NCBI GenBank assembly: GCA_029204045.2
Contig: CM055065.1
Span: 48,330,025 to 48,394,024, forward strand
DNA: 64,000 nucleotides
Source: Tillandsia leiboldiana
Taxonomy: Eukaryota > Streptophyta > Magnoliopsida > Poales > Bromeliaceae
Direction of reading: 5' to 3'
This document shows positions 24,331 through 36,884 of the stretch, piece after piece. Within the stretch, counting starts at the first letter, position 1. Each line of letters starts with the position of its first letter. A model generated the notes under the pieces. The model was not told the DNA's origin and made no database searches. It saw only the letters and a program-made list of their open reading frames with translations. The translations under genes and the position numbers were made by a program.

Positions 24331-24738
24331 ACGCACCCCTGATCTCGGATGAGTGCACAAGAAACACGAGGAAGCTGTGGAGAAGGAGGAAGAGAATGAG
24401 AAATAATGCAACTTTCACTTATAACTCTTATATCAAATAGTATAATTTTTGTCTTAAGGAGTACAATTTTTGTCTAAAATAGTATAAAATTTTGTTAAAA
24501 TGGTGCAACTTCATTTGTTTTTTTTTCTAGTTTTTGGTTTCTTTGTAACAACGACGCTACATAATATTTTTTTAGAATTTTTTATTATTATTATTCTTTA
24601 TTTTTTAAAAAATTTTCTAGCATCTATATTTTTTTTCTTCGCTACCGCCATTGCCGCCGCCATGGATCTCGTCAGAATGCCGCTACTCAAAACCGCGCTC
24701 GCCATGCGCCTGCGATGTTGCACCCATCATATATATTT

Positions 24739-24786
24739 GGGTGTGGGCGTGGGCGTGGGCGTGGGCGTGGGCGTGGGCGTGGGCGT
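24739..24786. repeat. (GGGCGT)n microsatellite
   Basis: About eight GTGGGC/GGGCGT units lie immediately before the hAT left end. The Val-Gly and Trp-Ala frames across it are not genes. Confidence 0.92.
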
Positions 24787-25322
24787 GTGCGCGAGCGCGG
24801 CGCCGTCGAGGAAAGGCCTGGCGAGGTCCATGGCGACTAGGGATGTAAATGGATACGGATATTCGAATTTTATTCGAATCCGAACGGAGCGGATTTAATC
24901 CGATGTAAATGGATATGAATTTGGATATGGATATATATATATATAAAAAAAAAAATGATGAATTTGGATTCGGATATAGATATTAAAAAAAAATCAAACC
25001 CGAACCCAAAATCAAATCCGAATTTGAACCGAAACCCGAATAAATTTTATATAATATGATTAATGCTAAGGGCATTATGAGATATCTAGTTTATGTTAAC
25101 TGCAATTTTTTTAAAATAAACCCTCAGATTGCAGTTAATCTAAGGGCTAAAATTTGTTTAAAAAAATTAGCCCTTAGATTTAACTTAATGTTAACTGCCA
25201 TTTTTTTTAAAAAAATTAACCCTTAGATCTCAATCTAAGGGCTAAGATTGCTTCTTATGTTTTACAACTCAAAGTCTCAAACCCTAAAAATTTTAAAAAA
25301 AAAGTGTATCTCTCTAAAATTA

Positions 25323-27223
25323 TTAAGGCCAAGTGCAATTATTGTGGAAAGAAACTTTGCGGGAATGTAAAAAAAAAGGAATAAGCCACTTACATTCTCA
25401 TTCCAATATTTGTTCAAAGCATAAGTTTCGAGACATAAGAGATGTAGTGAATCAAAAAAAACTAAAGTTAGAACAATACGGAGGTGAGAAAGTAAAAGTT
25501 GTTAACTTCACTTTTGATCAAGAGGTGTCAAGAAAGGAGTTAGCATCAATGATTATCAGGCATGAATATCCTATTTCTATGGTAGAGCATGTAGGTTTTA
25601 GAAGATACTCGACTTCACTTCAACTGGCATTTAAAATACCTTCTAGAAATACGGTGAGAAGCGATATCTTAAAATTTTATGATTATGAGAAGGAAAAGAC
25701 TATGAATTTGTTGAAATTCAATCGAAGTAGAATTACTATTACTACCGATATGTGGACCGCTAAGAATCAAAGGGGTTTTATGGCTATCACGGCTCACTTC
25801 ATTGATGATTCTTGGAAGTTACAAAGTCGAGTGTTGAGGTATCTTTCCTTCTTTTTGTATGTAATTAGTCTAAATTTTTAGTATATTTTATTCATATAGC
25901 TTAGTTTAATTATTTATTATAGGTTTGCATATGTACCTTGTCTACACACCGCCGATGCACTTTTTGAAGTTTGATGGATACATTCGTTGATTGGAATCTT
26001 GATAAAAAACTATCTACTTTAACAGTAGACAATTGCAGTTCTAATGATGCTATTGTAGATATCTTATTGGATAAACTTGAGAGGAGGTCTCTTGTGGTGC
26101 GTGAGTGTTTCTTTCATATGTGTTATTGTGCACATATTCTTAATTTAATTGTTAGAAATGGATTAGATATGATTGGAGATGCATTTGAAAAAATACGAGA
26201 TAGTGTTGCATTTTGGAAGGCAACACCAAAAAGAGAGAAAAAATTTGAAGAAACAACCCGATAATTGGATATTTCAAGTACTAAAAAATTAGTGCTTGAT
26301 TGCAAAACACGATAGAATTCTACATATTTAATGCTTCAATCTCTTTTGGTATATCGAGATGTTTTTTCATGTTTGAAACTCCGTGACCCTTTATACAAAT
26401 GTTTGCCTTCAGAAGACGATTGGACTATAGCCATGGACATGTGTGAGAGACTCGAGTTATTTTATAGTGTGACCGAAATTTTTTCAGAAACAAGATACCC
26501 TACCGCCAATCTTTTTTTTGAAAAGGTGTGTGATATTAGATTGACATTGCTTGAGTGGTCTATAGCTCATGATGAGATGATTAGATCCATGGTAGAAAAA
26601 ATGTTACAAAAGTTTGATAAATATTGGCATATAATTCATGGCATTATGGGAGTGGCAACTGTTTTAGATTCAAGATATATGTTGACTTTGTTGGATTGTT
26701 ATTTTTCAATTATTTATAACACTGAAATGAACAATGAAGTTGATAGAATTCGAAAATTATATAATGATCTTCTGGTGAGTATCAAGATAGAAACAAGCGA
26801 GAGAAGGAAATTGGTAGTGAATCTTCACATTCCTTTTCTTCTTCCATAATTCAAGTTAGCAATAGTATGATGGGTAGGAAGAATTTCACTGCTATTTATG
26901 ATCAATATATGATGCAAAAAAGAGATCAACATCTAATGCACCTGTAAAGTCTGAATTGGATCGTTATTTGGAGGAAGATACTTTACCAAGAATAGATGAT
27001 TTTGATGTATTGGTTTGGTGGAAAAGTATTGGCCTTAAGTATCCTACCTTGATGATGATAGTTAGAGACATTCTTGTCATACCCGTTTCTACTGTTGCCT
27101 CCGAGTCGACATTTAACACAAGTGAAAGATTTTTAACCCCACATCGAAATAGGCTTCATCCTAATGTTTTATAAGCATTGATGTGCACTCGTGATTGGTT
27201 TTGGGCAAAATTCCATCAAGAAG
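25323..27223 (+). pseudogene. hAT transposase (BED finger and dimerisation domain), broken
   Basis: The recognisable order is a BED zinc finger (C-X2-C at AKCNYCGKK, H/C side at HLHSHSNIC), a central DDE region (TTDMWTAKNQRGFMAITAHF; TVDNCSSNDA; FFHMCYCAHILNLIV), and the hAT C-terminal dimerisation block (FDVLVWWKSIGLKYPTL, IPVSTVASESTF). Lesions seen: a frameshift at the A9 run 25369-25377 inside the finger; a missing base near 25967; in-frame stops at 26262, 26313 (TAG where the family has Trp) and 27172; and further frame loss near 26800-26950. One intron interrupts it at ~25844-25921. It cannot make a full protein. The acidic C-terminal tail is displaced to 30247-30322 by the solo LTR. 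Confidence 0.85.
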
Positions 27224-29490
27224 GTAATTTTTTAAAATGTAATTTAATATAAGTTAGTTTTTTGAAACCTATCTTGTCACGCCCAGGAACCCGGGCTCGC
27301 CAACAGATCCGCCGTGCATACGGGATTTCCCGAGTACACGAAGCGCTGGTAACCTGCTCCGATATAATATGAACAATAAAAGAGCATAATACAGAGTTGA
27401 AGTAGAAGAACCCTATAGTATCTCAGACTGGAACTACAAATAAAGCTGTAATAAGTACAATAATCTCCCAGCTCACCAAAATAGTACAACCAGCTGGCGA
27501 AAGCCAGACCTAAAATAAAAGAGGAATACCACAGTCTGAGTAAGGGTGCAGCATCTATCTAACAGCTCTCAGTCTCCCAGGAGATCTATCTATTCAGCGA
27601 TCCCCTTACCTCGATCAGCTGCCGATGGCCTAGCAGCTCCCGCAGACGACTCTGCAAAATAAAGGAGAAGGAGGAAACAGAAAATAACAATGGGGGTGAG
27701 AACTACCAGGTAAACCAGTAGCCTCCCCTAGTGGGTAAAACCTCAACTCTGACGCACCCACTAGGACTACTAGAGGCAAAGGAAAAAAGATGAAGTGGTA
27801 AGGTACATAAGGTACTGAAATAGGGAACTACCACTACTAGCATGCCTCTAAATGTGATACCGAAAGAAATGATTGTATGAATGCATCAGGAAATAGTGTC
27901 TGACAAAATAACCCAATCTAGTACCATTAGTAAAACTGGTATTGCCTGCTTAGCGGAATCTGCACACACGGCTCGAAACCGCGGGATCGGCTCGCACGGC
28001 TCGCATCCCAAAATAAGTATCAGACCGGCACACACGGCTGGGTCCAAAAAGCCTACCTCCGGAGTGGCACTCGAGGGGAGCGACCCACACGAGTAAAGTA
28101 TCTCTGTCATCAGTATCACAAGTATCTCTGTAGCACATGTCTCACAAGTATCACAATATAGCAGGACGGGATCATGACTATGATCAAAGTGGGAAACTCC
28201 GTCCCAATCCCCAACTGATGCAAACAAATAAACCAGACTCAACCCCAATCTGATGCAAGGATAAACATCTGGTCGACCACCTGCTGTCCGTGGTCACCGC
28301 AATACCCCACAAGTCCACAATCTAATGCAATCCTGACTACACTATCCCAAACCCCTGCTCATACTCGAGCAACAAGCATCTGAATGCAAAGGAGAGTAAT
28401 GAAACATGTTCAAATCCCAATATGATAGTGTAGCAATAAATAGTGGCTAACTAGATGTCGAGCATGCAACTGTACCATTTAAAAGCTGTAAAAAAAGTGT
28501 CAAATATTTATTTTAAAAGATTGATTTACTGTACTGATATAAAAGTTATTTGCATGCGAGATTATAGCCTTTGTCCCAATCACAGTGTCCCAAGATAAGT
28601 TATCATATAATCTGTGGGGTCATATTAAATTTTAGGAGAGTTCGTCCCAGCGGTTCTCATCAATTGTCATATTAGTTCGTCCCAATGGTTCTCATCAATT
28701 GTCATATTAGTTCGTCCCAATGGTTCTTATCAATTAAATTTTAGGGGAGTTCTAATAATCCCAGTGAGCTTGTCAAAAATGAGGTAAGCAACAACCGCCC
28801 ACCTCGAACAGCTCAAATCACACCCAGATAGTCTCCTGGCTGTCCACAGTCCCCTAAAACTGTTGTCTGCCAAAAACGGTGCCCTACAGCAACACACATT
28901 GCACAGGGTGTAACTATATTATTCATAAAAATACAGCTTTTGCTATTTTTCAAATAGCACGAAAAGAGAGGAGTTTTTCACCTCTGTATAGTGCTCAGAA
29001 AAATCCAGAAAAATTGCGGTTGCGTTCCTTGCGACGAGTAGATCGAAATCGACTCTTTAAACGCCTCGATCTGATGCTCCTACACCAAGATAAAAATCGG
29101 AGAAGTCGATGCTGTCCAGAAATTTCCACAGCAAAAAGGGGGGTCAAAGAGGCTTCGGAAACCACACCAAAAGTGCGAAATAGAGCAAAGTGATCAACAC
29201 GGAAATCGAAGCCTTACCTTTTAGGAACGCGCTGCCAGGAAAATCGTTCAAAAATTCCTCCTGGTTAGCCCACAGGGATTTTTCGACTGAACTGCGATGG
29301 GAAATGGGCCGAAAAAGAAAATCGTCGCAGTGCGCCGCGCCGCAGATAACTCACTATCGGTAACTCCAAAAATTCTGTAATTTCTAGGGGAGAGAGAGAA
29401 AAGAGAGAGGAATAATTTTCATAGAGAGCCCAAGCTCTGGTTCTCTCTCTAAAGCTCGGATCCCGAGGTGAGAATGGGAGGGAGTGAGGG

Positions 29491-29500
29491 ATCCTATTTA
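29491..29500 (-). promoter_or_regulatory. TATA box of the solo LTR
   Basis: On the minus strand the sequence reads CATTATAAATAGGATC, a plant-type TATA box about 60 bp downstream (in LTR sense) of the nearest G-box/CCAAT module. Confidence 0.7.
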
Positions 29501-29560
29501 TAATGGGCCAAGGGAATCTTCCTACACGGGATCAGGCAAAACAGGAAACACCAAAATGGA

Positions 29561-29753
29561 CCAACCAAGAAGCGCCACGTGTCCACAGAACAGGAAACAG
29601 CCTGTGCAAGGGCCACTCAGAAGCCGCCACGTGTCACCCGATGCACGTGCCCGGTCCCCGCGCCGGGTCTTCCGGAAGAAGTCGGCCAATGGGGTGATGC
29701 CACGTGTCACAGACAACGCCGAAGCCGTCCAGCCAATCAAGAGCTGCCACGTG
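29561..29753. promoter_or_regulatory. Four ERSE-I-spaced modules in the solo LTR U3
   Basis: Four modules have a CCAAT-like box exactly 10 nt before CACGTG: CCAAC at 29561, CCACT at 29613, CCAAT at 29686 and CCAAT at 29733. The last two are perfect CCAAT-N10-CACGTG. That is the arrangement known as ERSE-I, bound by NF-Y with ER-stress bZIP factors. In LTR sense each reads CACGTG-N10-RTTGG or similar. Confidence 0.75.
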
Positions 29754-30246
29754 GCAACAGAAATCTTCGGTGCTCCCGGTGCATGCCATGCCTGTGGACC
29801 CCGCACCTGCGTGCCTGCCCGCGCCTGCCCGCGCTGCCCGCGCCGTGCTCCGCTGCGCTCCGCCGCTGCGCCGCCGCTGCGCCGCCGCCCGCCGGTCGCC
29901 GCCGGCCGCCGGAATAGTAATTCCGGCCGCCGGAGTAACTGTTCCGGTGAACAGTAATTTTGCGCCGAAAAAATAAGTAAATATACCATTTTGATAGTTT
30001 TCGCGCGCTGAGTCCAAATCCGCCGTCCTTTTCGCCAAATTCTCATCCGAAATTTTGCCGAAAGCTCCCGGAAAAGCCCACTTGATCCGATTTTCGTGCC
30101 GAGTCTATTTCTGAGGTCCAATTTCGATTCTACAAGTTTTGGTACATCGTATAAGCTTCCTACAGTCCCTGTTTAATGCAACAGTTTCTGTGGAAGTCCG
30201 GATCATCACATATCTAATATACTTTTATTTATATTTTATTTTGTAG

Positions 30247-30322
30247 ATTCCTCTACATCTACATTGTATTATCGATCTTCATTAGATGATGATGACGACG
30301 AAGATGGCATCATTGATGTTGA
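30247..30322 (+). pseudogene. hAT transposase C-terminal exon fragment
   Basis: A splice acceptor TTTTGTAG precedes a short frame reading SSLDDDDDEDGIIDVD, the acidic tail typical of hAT transposases. The CACTA insertion at 30323 cuts it, and the sequence resumes at 43077 after the duplicated tga. Confidence 0.65.
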
Positions 30323-30627
30323 CACTACAAAAAAAAGGATCTATACCGACGCTTTTACGACGACGCATTTAAAAAGCGTCGGCAATTTCTTCTACTGTCA
30401 AAAATTTACCGACGCTTGGATTTTGCGTCGGCAAATAAATGTGGCGGGAAACACCAAAAATACCTTTTTACTTTCCCTACTTTACCTTTTCCCCCCACCA
30501 CCCACCACAGCCACCCACACTTTACCTTTTCCCCCACCCATCACTCTAGTTTTTTTTTTTTTACATTTTCATCTCCCACACAACACAGTAGCTCTCCCTC
30601 CTCCCCAACGCGCGCGCAGCAGCATCT

Positions 30628-31040
30628 TCGTCGCCGCCGCCACCCATCGCCCCCAACGCGCACCCGCCACAGCCACTTGCGCCCTCGTCGCCGCCGCCAA
30701 CGCGCGCACCTCGTCGCCCCCAACGTGCACACCTTGTCGCCGCCGCCACCCGTCGCCCCCAACGCGCCCCCAGCAGCTCTCCCTCCTCCCCAACGCGTGC
30801 TCAAGGCATCTTCGTCACCGCCGCCACCCATCGGCCCCAACGCGCACCCGCCACAGCCACCTGCCACCCGTAGCCCCCAACGCGCGCACCCGCCGCCGCC
30901 ACCCGTCACCCGCGCGCACAAGGCCTATTCGTCGCCGCCGCCACCTGTCACCCCTCACCGCCGTCGCCCCCAACGCGCGTCGCCCCCGACGCGCGCACCT
31001 TGCCTCTTCGTCGGCGCCGCCACCCGTCACCCCCCCACCA
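30628..31040. repeat. GC-rich degenerate minisatellite in the CACTA 5' region
   Basis: Repeats built on CGTCGCCGCCGCCACC and CGCCCCCAACGCGC words recur about eight times with variable spacing. Long open frames on both strands arise from this composition (Pro/His/Arg-rich). I see no conserved domain. Confidence 0.6.
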
Positions 31041-31201
31041 CCACAGCCACCGTCAACTGTGAAGGTTAGTCCTATCACCTCTTGCAGTTTGCCGACGGAG
31101 GTCTTGGTCCACACATTTTATGTTTTCAGCTGGCTCATTAATTCAGGTTGTGTCTTAGAATCTACCTAACTACTATACAGTTAATAGCATAATTCATTTT
31201 A

Positions 31202-31207
<6 letters not shown>

Positions 31208-31261
<54 letters not shown>
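31208..31261. repeat. (TA)n microsatellite
   Basis: An uninterrupted (TA)n tract of about 54 bp lies within the CACTA, upstream of the copia insertion. Confidence 0.95.
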
Positions 31262-31265
<4 letters not shown>

Positions 31266-31347
31266 AGAATAATAATAATTTTTTAATTAGGGTTTAGTAG
31301 GTGATTAATTGAATAAATTTTATAATAAAAAACTCGATAGCACTAAA

Positions 31348-32100
<753 letters not shown>

Positions 32101-32687
32101 ATCCCCCACAAAAATTCAAAATTTCAAAATAAAATTAAACTCAAAAATAAAATAAGATTATCGGGTGTTTATACTATGTAATAGGTAAGGTGTCTTTAAG
32201 AGACTTAACCTCACTTAGTGTAAGCAATTTTCATCAGAAGGAATCGGAGTGAACCAGGTCTTGAACTACGTTCCTTTGACCCTGACTTCAACTGCCACAC
32301 ACACAGTACAGAATTCTCCGTCGCGAGTCTGTGCATTAAAGGCCATGCACAGTACCTTGATTTTTCATAAGAATTTCTATGGACAGCCCACATCTCATAG
32401 TCGCGGCCTTATACGAATATTCTTATATAGGTGGTCTCCTCCAAGGATGTGTGTAGAGTCACATCTCGCAAAAATTATTGCCTCGGATTCCATTAAGAGC
32501 TATAAGCTCAACCTCAACCACTACACAGAGCACAACTCACCATAGGGATGGACTTGGAACTAAAGTTCCTCTGAATAAACTGTAGAAAGTGCTCTTTGGC
32601 CAACCTGACAGCTTGTTTTTACCACATTGAACCTTCTTCAAGGGATCTCCTATCACAAAGGTTGGGTTCCCACTGCAGGAAGGCCCT
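32101..32687 (-). other. Copia 3' untranslated region and polypurine tract
   Basis: Non-coding stretch between the polyprotein stop and the 3' LTR. On the minus strand it ends in a G-rich tract directly before the LTR, serving as the plus-strand primer site. Confidence 0.7.
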
Positions 32688-35600
32688 TTAAGGGCAAAGT
32701 CCCATCCCCCTCGATGACTCTAGGACCTTAGTCCTATTCAGGCCTTTCGTCAAGCAGTCTGCAAGATTTTGTTCAGATCTGATAAAACTTAAAGAAACAA
32801 CATCATGAGAAGTTAGCCATCTAACAGACTTTTGTCTCAATTTAATATGTCGACTAGCCTTAGAATTTATTAATTTCTTTTTACAAAAATCAATTGCAGC
32901 TCGAGAATCACACCGAATAGAAATAGGTGGAATAGGAGTAGAAATCAATGGAATTGATGACAAAAGGTTCTTGAGCCACTCGGCTTCAAGACAAGTAGTG
33001 TCAAGGGCAACCAACTCAGCCTCCATAGTGCTTCTGGCTATTATAGTCTGTTTGGTGGATTGCCAAGAAACTGCACTGCCACCAAGAATAAAAACATAGC
33101 CAGAAGTAGATTTAATATCCAAAGAATCAGAAATCCAATTGGCATCACTGTATCCCTCAATTACAGCAGGATAGCCAACAAATTTAAGAGCAAACGAAAG
33201 AGTACCTTTAAGATAACGAAATACTCTTTCCAGAGCAATCCAATGAATCATACTAGGACTACTAGTATATCTACTCAATCTTGATATGGCATAGGCAATG
33301 TCAGGTCTAGTTCTATTGGTTAGATACATCAGAGAACCAATGATTTGGGCAAATTTCTCCTGATTTACTGGATTACCAGTGTTCTTTACAAGTTGAACAC
33401 TAGGATCAAAAGAAGTAGAAACAGGAGAACAATCAGAATACCCAAATTTATCAAGTACCATTTGGGTGTAATGAGATTGGGTCAGAATAATAGAATCAGA
33501 TGATTTAAGAATTTTCATTCCTAAAATCACATCAGCTTCACCAAGATCCTTCATATCAAAATGGTCTGATAAAAAGGATTTAACTTGGTTAATGAGATCA
33601 AGATCATGAGCTAGAATCAGGATGTCATCAACATAGAGACAAAGAAGGACGCAACGATCATCAAATTTCTTGAAATAGAGACAGTTGTCATAATCGTTGG
33701 TCAGAAATCCATATGAAGCTATAACACTGTCAAATTTCTCGTGCCACTGTTTAGGTGCTTGTTTTAGTCCGTATAAAGAGCGAACTAATTTACACACCTT
33801 ATTCTCTTGACCAGGCACAGAGAAACCTTCAGGCTGAGCCATATAGATTTCTTCTTCAAGATCACCATGAAGAAAAGCGGTCTTGACATCCATCTGATGA
33901 ATCAAAAGTTTATGAATGGATGCTAATGCAAGAAGAATTCGGATAGTAGCAATGCGAGCAACAGGCGCATATGTGTCAAAGTAATCAATTTCAGCCTTTT
34001 GCCGAAAACCTTGAGCAACAAGACGCGCCTTATACTTCTCTACTGATCCGTCAGTCCTAAGTTTCTTTCTAAAGATCCACTTACATCCTAGAGGTTTACT
34101 ACCAGGAGGTAAATTAGTGAGAATCCAAGTGTTATTACTGATAATTGATTCTATCTCACTTTTTATAGCCTCCTTCCAAAAAGAAGCTTCAGGAGAACTC
34201 ATTGCTTCCTTAAAAGACGAAGGTGTACTTTCAATTAAGAAAGTAAAGAAGTCTTCACCAAAGTTCTTCTCAAAGCGAGTTCTCTTACTTCTTCTTAATT
34301 CAGGAATAGGATCAGGTTCTACAGGATCTAAACTATAATGCAAATCAGATGCAGGTATATGATCAGAAATAGATGCATGATCAAAAGTAGACTGATAATC
34401 AGGGGCAGATCTAGAGATGCGAGTTTTGAAAGGAAAAATATTTTCAAAGAAAGTTGCATCTCTAGATTCAATCAAAGTGTCATTGGAAATTTCAAAAATC
34501 TCAGAGTTAATCACAAGAAATCTATAGGTATTGCTATCTAAGGAATATCCAATAAAAATAGCATCTATAGTTTTAGGTCCAATCTTCTTTCTTTTGGGTT
34601 CAGGAATAGACACCTTAGCCAAGCACCCCCACACTCGGAAGTAACTCAACCTAGGTGCTCTTCCTTTCCAAAATTCATAAGGTGTCTGGGTTCTATCCTT
34701 AGAGGGAATCCTATTGAGGATATAACAAGCTGATAAAAGAGCCTCCCCCCACAAGTTCTGAGGTACACCAGAACTTACAATCATGGCATTAACCATGTCC
34801 AATAGGGTTCGGTTCTTTCTTTCAGCTACACCATTAGATTGAGGTGAGTAAGGAGCAGTTACTTCATGAATTATTCCATGTTCCTCGCAGAATAGGTTTA
34901 ATTCATTTGAAGTATACTCGCCTCCTCTATCAGACCTTAGAATTTTAATCCTCTTATCTAATTGGTTTTCAGCCTCAGCTTTAAAGGCTTTAAACTTATA
35001 GAGGACTTCATCTTTGGTCTTCAAGAGATAGGTGTAACAATACTTGGAGTAGTCGTCTATAAAAGTTACAAAGTAGCGACTGCCTCCACGGGTATGTACT
35101 CTATTTGAATCACAGACATCACTATGAATCAGTTCAAGAATCTGGGTATCCCTATAAGGAACAGATTTAAAAGGTTTCCTAGGCTGTTTAGCTTGGGTAC
35201 AAATCTCACATTTAGATTTGGAATCAATCTTGAATTTGGGTAAAAGATTAAGATTGGTCAATTTCAGAATAGATTTAAGGTTCACATGCCCTAATCTGCC
35301 ATGCCATACATCACAAGATTCAGTATTTAACACAATAGAAGAAGAAGTAGACACTGAATGAGAAGAATTTTTATTATCAACAAAAGAAATTACACTCAAT
35401 TTGAATAAACCCTCAGATACAAAACCTTTTCCAATAAACATTTCCCCCTTAGAAATTACAACTTTATTAGATTCAAGTACAATCTTATAACCTAATTGCA
35501 CTAATAGTGATCCACTAATCAGGTTCCGTCGGATCTCGGGAACATGCTGCACATTGTGAAGGATCAAAGTCTTTCCAGAAGTTAACTTCAGTTTGACTGT

Positions 35601-36764
35601 TCCAATCCCCAGCACATTGACAGCTTTTCTGTCTCCAACAGTCACACATCCTCCACCTGAGTCCTGATAGGAGGAGAATAGGGACCTATTAGTACAAACA
35701 TGGACATTGGCTCCTGAATCTAACCACCAATCTAAATCATGATAGGTGAGGTTAACATTAGGTATAAATGAGACTGACCTAAAAGTGGAGTTCGAAGGTT
35801 CACCCTCAACCATGTTGACTTGAGGTTTAGGATAATTGTTCTGATTGCTTTGACCCTTCTTGTAGACAACCTTCTCTTTCTTCCGATAAAAACATTTTGA
35901 AGCAAAATGATTGTCCCGGCCACAAACATAACAAAATCCATCCTTCTTCTTATTCCCACTAGATTGGTTGGTGTTGGGTTTATGGTTATAGTTTTGATTT
36001 CGGTTTGGGTTCTTACCCTTAAAGCCTTTACCCTTAGGTTTAAAATTTTTACCTTTGGGTTTAGACTCATGGCTTTGGTTCGAAATCTCGGTCAAGTTTA
36101 AGTTTGATTTGTTGTTGGTCGGTTTAACCTCTCTAAGTCGATATTGGTCTTCTATTCTAATAGCTTGAATTACAGATCTAAGCTGAAGAGTTCCCTGAGT
36201 TCTTCTAAGTTCATGGGCAAATCTTGACCAGGAAGGGGGTAATTTGTCCAATAGGCAGGTAGCTTGATAGGTATCATCTAAAGTTGAACCATTTCTATTA
36301 ATCTCTTGGACAAAATTTTGAAATTGGTGAATTTGATCGTTTATAGGAATGTTTTCTACCATTCTAAAATTGTTAAAATCAGTAATGGTGAATCTAGCAG
36401 CGCCTTCATTATCTCTAATGTAAGCATCTTCTAGAGCACACCATAAATCTTTGGCAGTTAAATATTTCCTATATGTTTCATAAAGTTCATCTGAAAGGCA
36501 ACTTAGTATTCTAAATCTACAGTGAAATTCAATTTCCTCGGGGGATCTGTCCGATACAGGTTCAGTAACTGAGGTAGTAGCAGATTTAGAAGAATCAGCA
36601 GGAGGAGTAGAAGAAACTTTAGAAGTAGGAAAAGGAGGTGCTTTGCCAATTGCAGTTATGAGGCCTAAGGTAATTAACCAAGCCTCTAACTGTTCTTGCC
36701 ACCTCAAAAATCCTACCCCTCTAAATTTTTCTGGCTTAAGGCTAGAAGAATCAACATAAGCCAT
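32688..36764 (-). CDS. Copia gag-pol polyprotein
   Basis: One open frame of 1358 aa from the ATG at 36764. The frame stays open to an upstream ATG at 36884, but those 40 residues are hydrophobic and unlike gag. Order: UBN2-type gag; CCHC knuckle (CYVCGRDNHFASKC); aspartic protease D349 (WWLDSGANVHVC); integrase with HHCC finger (WHGRLGHV, CEICTQAK) and catalytic D/D/E segments (IHSDVCD, SDRGGEYTS, SNGVAERKNR); reverse transcriptase with YVDDILI (first D at 1046); RNase H (SDANW, KSTSGYVF) and the terminal NLADCLTKGL. Integrase before RT marks it as Ty1/copia. No stop or frameshift was seen, so it may be competent. It supplies reverse transcription in cytoplasmic particles and nuclear integration. 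Confidence 0.95.
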   Translation of the reverse strand: MAYVDSSSLKPEKFRGVGFLRWQEQLEAWLITLGLITAIGKAPPFPTSKVSSTPPADSSKSATTSVTEPVSDRSPEEIEFHCRFRILSCLSDELYETYRKYLTAKDLWCALEDAYIRDNEGAARFTITDFNNFRMVENIPINDQIHQFQNFVQEINRNGSTLDDTYQATCLLDKLPPSWSRFAHELRRTQGTLQLRSVIQAIRIEDQYRLREVKPTNNKSNLNLTEISNQSHESKPKGKNFKPKGKGFKGKNPNRNQNYNHKPNTNQSSGNKKKDGFCYVCGRDNHFASKCFYRKKEKVVYKKGQSNQNNYPKPQVNMVEGEPSNSTFRSVSFIPNVNLTYHDLDWWLDSGANVHVCTNRSLFSSYQDSGGGCVTVGDRKAVNVLGIGTVKLKLTSGKTLILHNVQHVPEIRRNLISGSLLVQLGYKIVLESNKVVISKGEMFIGKGFVSEGLFKLSVISFVDNKNSSHSVSTSSSIVLNTESCDVWHGRLGHVNLKSILKLTNLNLLPKFKIDSKSKCEICTQAKQPRKPFKSVPYRDTQILELIHSDVCDSNRVHTRGGSRYFVTFIDDYSKYCYTYLLKTKDEVLYKFKAFKAEAENQLDKRIKILRSDRGGEYTSNELNLFCEEHGIIHEVTAPYSPQSNGVAERKNRTLLDMVNAMIVSSGVPQNLWGEALLSACYILNRIPSKDRTQTPYEFWKGRAPRLSYFRVWGCLAKVSIPEPKRKKIGPKTIDAIFIGYSLDSNTYRFLVINSEIFEISNDTLIESRDATFFENIFPFKTRISRSAPDYQSTFDHASISDHIPASDLHYSLDPVEPDPIPELRRSKRTRFEKNFGEDFFTFLIESTPSSFKEAMSSPEASFWKEAIKSEIESIISNNTWILTNLPPGSKPLGCKWIFRKKLRTDGSVEKYKARLVAQGFRQKAEIDYFDTYAPVARIATIRILLALASIHKLLIHQMDVKTAFLHGDLEEEIYMAQPEGFSVPGQENKVCKLVRSLYGLKQAPKQWHEKFDSVIASYGFLTNDYDNCLYFKKFDDRCVLLCLYVDDILILAHDLDLINQVKSFLSDHFDMKDLGEADVILGMKILKSSDSIILTQSHYTQMVLDKFGYSDCSPVSTSFDPSVQLVKNTGNPVNQEKFAQIIGSLMYLTNRTRPDIAYAISRLSRYTSSPSMIHWIALERVFRYLKGTLSFALKFVGYPAVIEGYSDANWISDSLDIKSTSGYVFILGGSAVSWQSTKQTIIARSTMEAELVALDTTCLEAEWLKNLLSSIPLISTPIPPISIRCDSRAAIDFCKKKLINSKASRHIKLRQKSVRWLTSHDVVSLSFIRSEQNLADCLTKGLNRTKVLESSRGMGLCP

Positions 36765-36884
36765 TTTGGACAATCTAATTGAGGGAATAAGAAAATTCAA
36801 GATAATAAAAATGAGCTGCAAAAAAGGTTCAAAAAACCTTTTTAGAAAAACATACAAGTTGTTTAAGGTTTCTACCCTAGTCAT

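Larger units (their letters stand above)
27275..30210 (-). mobile_element. Solo LTR of a Ty3/gypsy (Tekay-like) family
   Basis: This 2936-bp block runs from TGTCACGCCC to ATCATCACA and is flanked by perfect 5-bp duplications tatct (27270-27274 and 30211-30215). No internal region is present, so it is a solo LTR left by LTR-LTR recombination. Its first ~70 bp match, in reverse complement, the last ~70 bp of the LTR ending at 58903, which fixes its sense as minus and shows the families are related. It carries a minus-strand TATA box and upstream G-box/CCAAT modules. Confidence 0.92.

Noticed and set aside
24500..24898. Frame with Val-Gly repeats near the hAT left end
   Set aside because: It is the (GGGCGT)n microsatellite translated, running into the hAT terminus.
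29484..30121. Overlapping 90-200 codon frames in the solo LTR
   Set aside because: They lie in the GC-rich U3 with G-box modules, on both strands and in several frames.
30264..31169. 301-codon Pro/His-rich frame
   Set aside because: It begins in the hAT tail, crosses the CACTA terminus and the minisatellite; not a single gene.
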